Source of the DNA: Tubiluchus corallicola
Lineage: Eukaryota > Priapulida > Priapulimorpha > Priapulimorphida > Tubiluchidae
NCBI GenBank assembly: GCA_030141605.1
Contig: JAQGDQ010000973.1
Coordinates: forward strand, 26,706 to 49,205
Direction of reading: 5' to 3'
Length of the DNA: 22,500 bases
Part shown: positions 19,450 through 22,500 of the stretch, piece after piece
Layout: every line of letters starts with the position of its first letter
How positions within the stretch are numbered: the stretch's first letter is position 1
The notes under the pieces: model-generated
The model's database searches: none
What the model saw: the letters and a program-made list of their open reading frames with translations, nothing else
What the model was told of the DNA's origin: nothing
Program-made: the position numbers and the translations under genes

Positions 19450-19850
19450 TTTTTTTAATTATAATTCTTTATTTTTATAGAATACATTCCCTCTATTTGT
19501 GGAGATACGCTTAAAATTTCTAAAAGCATTTACAACGTATTAAACATATTCACATACATATATATAATTTAGAATCCAACGCATGAGACACATTGAACGA
19601 CAACGATCATATACAATAGACATAGTTACAAATTATAATCAAACACCGCATACATCATAATAAAAGATAACGAACATATTTTAATACTTAGTAACAAAAA
19701 TTTACACACATTATACACAATGAAAAACAGCTACTACATTTGTAATAAACATAATTACCAATTTTAATATAAATTCACATAATCATAAATAAAAACAAAA
19801 CAGCATATAGAAAACACGGCGAGAGTTGTAAGACTTCCACCACCAGATAG
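19450..19850 (-). other. A/C-rich stretch, possible LINE 3' UTR on the minus strand
   Basis: Minus-strand AATAAAG (19473-19467) followed by an A-rich tail (to about 19450), preceded on that strand by T/G-rich sequence. The pattern matches retrotransposon 3' UTRs, but no coding part is visible. Confidence 0.3.
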
Positions 19851-20250
19851 TTACCCTAGGTTTAGCGTTGAGATTCTATGGGAAGAATCGGTTTAAAGTG
19901 GAAATACTGAAACTGAAGAGGATCTATCACATTGCAATGATTCTGATGTACATATGAAAAAGTGTTAGTGGGACACTCTCTTCGTAATGGTTTGCTGCAT
20001 ACAGTTGTAAGGTTTCCTAGATTCCTAGAAGGAGGAGAAGGCCATCTATACTACATTGTTTCTCGTATTAAAAATCATATATAATAATATTAAAGTATCA
20101 GAATTCCAGAGAATGTTTTCACTACAAGATCAGCGGAGTTGAACGTCACTTTCGTGATTAAATGAGATCATTTTGCTACAATTTGTGCGAGAGAATTATT
20201 TGCGTTTTCAGATTAGGATTCGTAGTAACAAAATGATAGTGGATTCGTTG
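19851..20250. other. Non-coding stretch, nothing recognised
   Basis: No gene, RNA or repeat copy recognised. Confidence 0.4.
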
Positions 20251-20698
20251 GATAGCCATGCCATGTGAGCTATGAAACCCTCTCCACGCGACTATGACTT
20301 CTCCAGGATAGCCATGCCACGTGGGCTATGAAACCCTCCCCACGCGACTATGACCTCTCCAGGATAGCCATGCCACGTGGGCTAAGAAACCCTCCCCACG
20401 CGACTATGACCTCTCCAGGATAGCCATGCCACGTGGGCTATGAAACCCTCCCCACGCGACTATGACCTCTCCAGGATAGCCATGCCACGTGGGCTAAGAA
20501 ACCCTCCCCACGCGACTATGACCGCTCCAGGATAGCCATGCCACGTGAGCTATGAAACCCTCCCCACGCGACTATGACCGCTCCAGGATAGCCATGCCAC
20601 GTGATCTATGAAACCCTCCCCACGGGACAATGACCTCTCCAGGATAGCCATGCCAGGTGGGCTATGAAATCCTCCCCACGCGACTAGGACTTCTCCAG
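20251..20698. repeat. 56-bp minisatellite, exactly 8 copies, with E-boxes
   Basis: Units start GATAGCCATGCC at 20251, 20307, 20363, 20419, 20475, 20531, 20587 and 20643, an exact 56-bp period for all eight. Units differ by only a few bases. Six units (2-7) contain the palindromic E-box CACGTG; unit 1 has CATGTG and unit 8 has CAGGTG. A 56-bp period is not divisible by three, so it is not a coding repeat. Confidence 0.97.
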
Positions 20699-20821
20699 AA
20701 ATTCTATAATACAGGATGTTAGTAATCAAGGAGTGTTTTTTGAAAAGACTACATACTTTTCTAAAGACTACATAAAACTACGTATTAAAAAGTGTTTTAC
20801 TGCTTTACCTTTTTATATACC

Positions 20822-21135
20822 TGTTGTAGTAGTTGCTGCTGCTGTTGTTGTTGTTGTTCCTGCTGTTGTTGTTGTTGTTGCTGTTGCTGTTGTTGTTTTT
20901 ATTGTTGTTGTTGTTGTTGCTGCTGCTGCTGCTGCTGCTGTTGCTGCTGCTGTTGCTGTTGTCGTTGTCGTTGTTGCTGTTGTCGTTGTTGTTGTTGTTG
21001 TTGTTGATGCTGCTGCTGTTGTTGCTGTTGCAGTTGTTGTTATCGTCGTCGTCGTCGTCGTCGTTGTTGTTGATGTTGTTGTTGTTGTTCCTGCTGTTGT
21101 TGTAATTGCTGTTGCTGTTGTTATTTTTATTGTTG

Positions 21136-21166
<31 letters not shown>

Positions 21167-21186
21167 TGTTGCTGTTGCCGTTGTCG
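20822..21186. repeat. Compound (GTT/GCT/GTC)n trinucleotide array
   Basis: About 365 bp of almost pure trinucleotide repeat, with CTG runs of about seven units near 20917 and 21143, and TCG runs near 21043. The block beginning TTCCTGCTG occurs at 20857 and again at 21088 (offset 231 bp, 77 triplets), so part of the array was duplicated as a unit. Frames are open in most phases (poly-V/A, poly-C, poly-L, poly-T), which is an artefact. Confidence 0.96.
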
Positions 21187-21289
21187 TAGTCCCTATATTT
21201 GATGACATATCAAACACTTTGTTTCGGTCTTTTATCGTGTTTTTAGAGATTTGCTTTCTGATTCGACCTAAAAGCACGATCAAGTTTTT

Positions 21290-21568
21290 TTGCTTCTTTT
21301 TAATGCAATACACTATTTCAAATTTTTTTCTACTTTGTGTTTAATGAGCGAAGTTCTGAAGGACGAGAGAGTAGCTTGTTTGTTTGGGAAGCCAACGGTT
21401 GTTCACGGGGACGCTTTTCGGGACAAACTAAGATGCGTCCTTAGAATTCTACAATCAATTGTCGGTGAACCATTTTCTTCAAAACCGAGACACTACGTAG
21501 GACGTTCGCGAATTAACCCTTTCATTCCTAAAGGCAGTCATGTGCCAGACAGCTTTGTTTCATGTTAA
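21290..21568 (+). other. Unassigned 92-codon open frame between the triplet arrays
   Basis: A plus-strand frame with mixed composition (for example ERVACLFGKPTVVHGDAF and PRHYVGRSRINPF) ending at a TAA that overlaps TTAAATAAATG, i.e. an AATAAA right at the stop. The 3' part runs through TTAACCCTTTCATTCC (21515 on), which looks like a piggyBac-type element end, so part of the frame is probably transposon-derived. I recognise no domain; a real exon cannot be excluded but is unlikely. Confidence 0.15.
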
Positions 21569-21731
21569 ATAAATGTCGTGTGCGTTTGTGTAACATTATC
21601 ACTCAACCTTTTATTTAAGTAGCTCTATATTTGTGATTTGCCTTAATATAGTCAAATCAATCAGTTTTATTTACATGAAGAACAACTCACTGCAAATAGA
21701 AGGACACCTTCTTGTATGTATTAGTTTTTTA

Positions 21732-22161
<430 letters not shown>

Positions 22162-22500
22162 ACAATTTATTTTCTATATTTTAGTTACTCCTTGCCTTTT
22201 TACCTTTTTCGCAAGACTATTATAGTGTTTACTACGTTTATTGGATGCAAACTTCAATATAGAAGGCGCAAAAAATAACACACGCGCGGTTACTAAAGGC
22301 AGGTGCAAAAGCTCATTGCGCATGATTACAATGTTTGTGATTTAACCAACTCAATTTCTTTATCTCCAACACGCTAGGCAGGGCATGGAAGCAATTTATG
22401 TCACAATTTCTTTCCAAATCTTTGTCAAAAATCGCTTTTTATCGCCAGAAAAGACGTGTCGCTCACGCCGACAGCTTATACCCATGAAAACGATGCTAAA
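22162..22500. other. AT-rich end of window, nothing recognised
   Basis: No gene, RNA or repeat copy recognised. Confidence 0.4.

Noticed and set aside
20251-20698. CRISPR-like array
   Set aside because: Units are head-to-tail with no unique spacers, and the genome is animal; it is a minisatellite.

Overview
This window looks like non-coding DNA of a bilaterian animal nuclear genome, probably a lophotrochozoan (mollusc, annelid or brachiopod grade), though the phylum cannot be fixed from the sequence alone. The evidence is one unmistakable Hox gene exon on the minus strand (17157-17583) with an N-terminal MSSYF motif, a YPWM hexapeptide and a splice donor just after it. Around it lies AT-rich sequence full of transposon relics and simple repeats. 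There is no bacterial-style gene packing, and no homeodomain exon could be found.

Layout. Positions 1-17156 are probably the first intron of the Hox gene (transcribed leftwards), because the homeodomain exon must lie beyond the left edge. This stretch holds a 30-bp satellite (about 283-1730), a 499-bp retroelement insertion with a perfect 18-bp target-site duplication (2544-3078), at least four families of TTAA-flanked short inverted-repeat elements (here called A, B, C and D), several minisatellites and microsatellites, and AT-rich filler. Positions 17157-17583 are Hox exon 1. Positions 17584-17875 are its probable 5' UTR, with a TATA box at 17897-17905 and Hox/Pbx/Cdx-like sites at about 18030-18330. 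Positions 18720-22500 are upstream intergenic sequence: a family B fragment, an undetermined stretch, a 56-bp minisatellite with CACGTG E-boxes (20251-20698) and two very long compound trinucleotide arrays in opposite orientation (20822-21186 and 21743-22161).

The only confident gene is the Hox gene. Its product would be a homeodomain transcription factor of the central class (Antp/Lox5/Lox4/Lox2/Ubx/abd-A group) acting with Extradenticle/Pbx through the YPWM motif. The most informative non-genic result is that three unrelated-bodied repeat families (A, 528-572 bp; B, 610-612 bp; C, 490-497 bp) all sit at TTAA and share a terminal AGGAAA-type motif. This suggests one TTAA-targeting transposase mobilised several non-autonomous families into a Hox locus. 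One of them shares a single TTAA with a piggyBac-like element (D, 4828-5283). Long open frames elsewhere are artefacts of tandem repeats whose period is a multiple of three, or of repeat copies.
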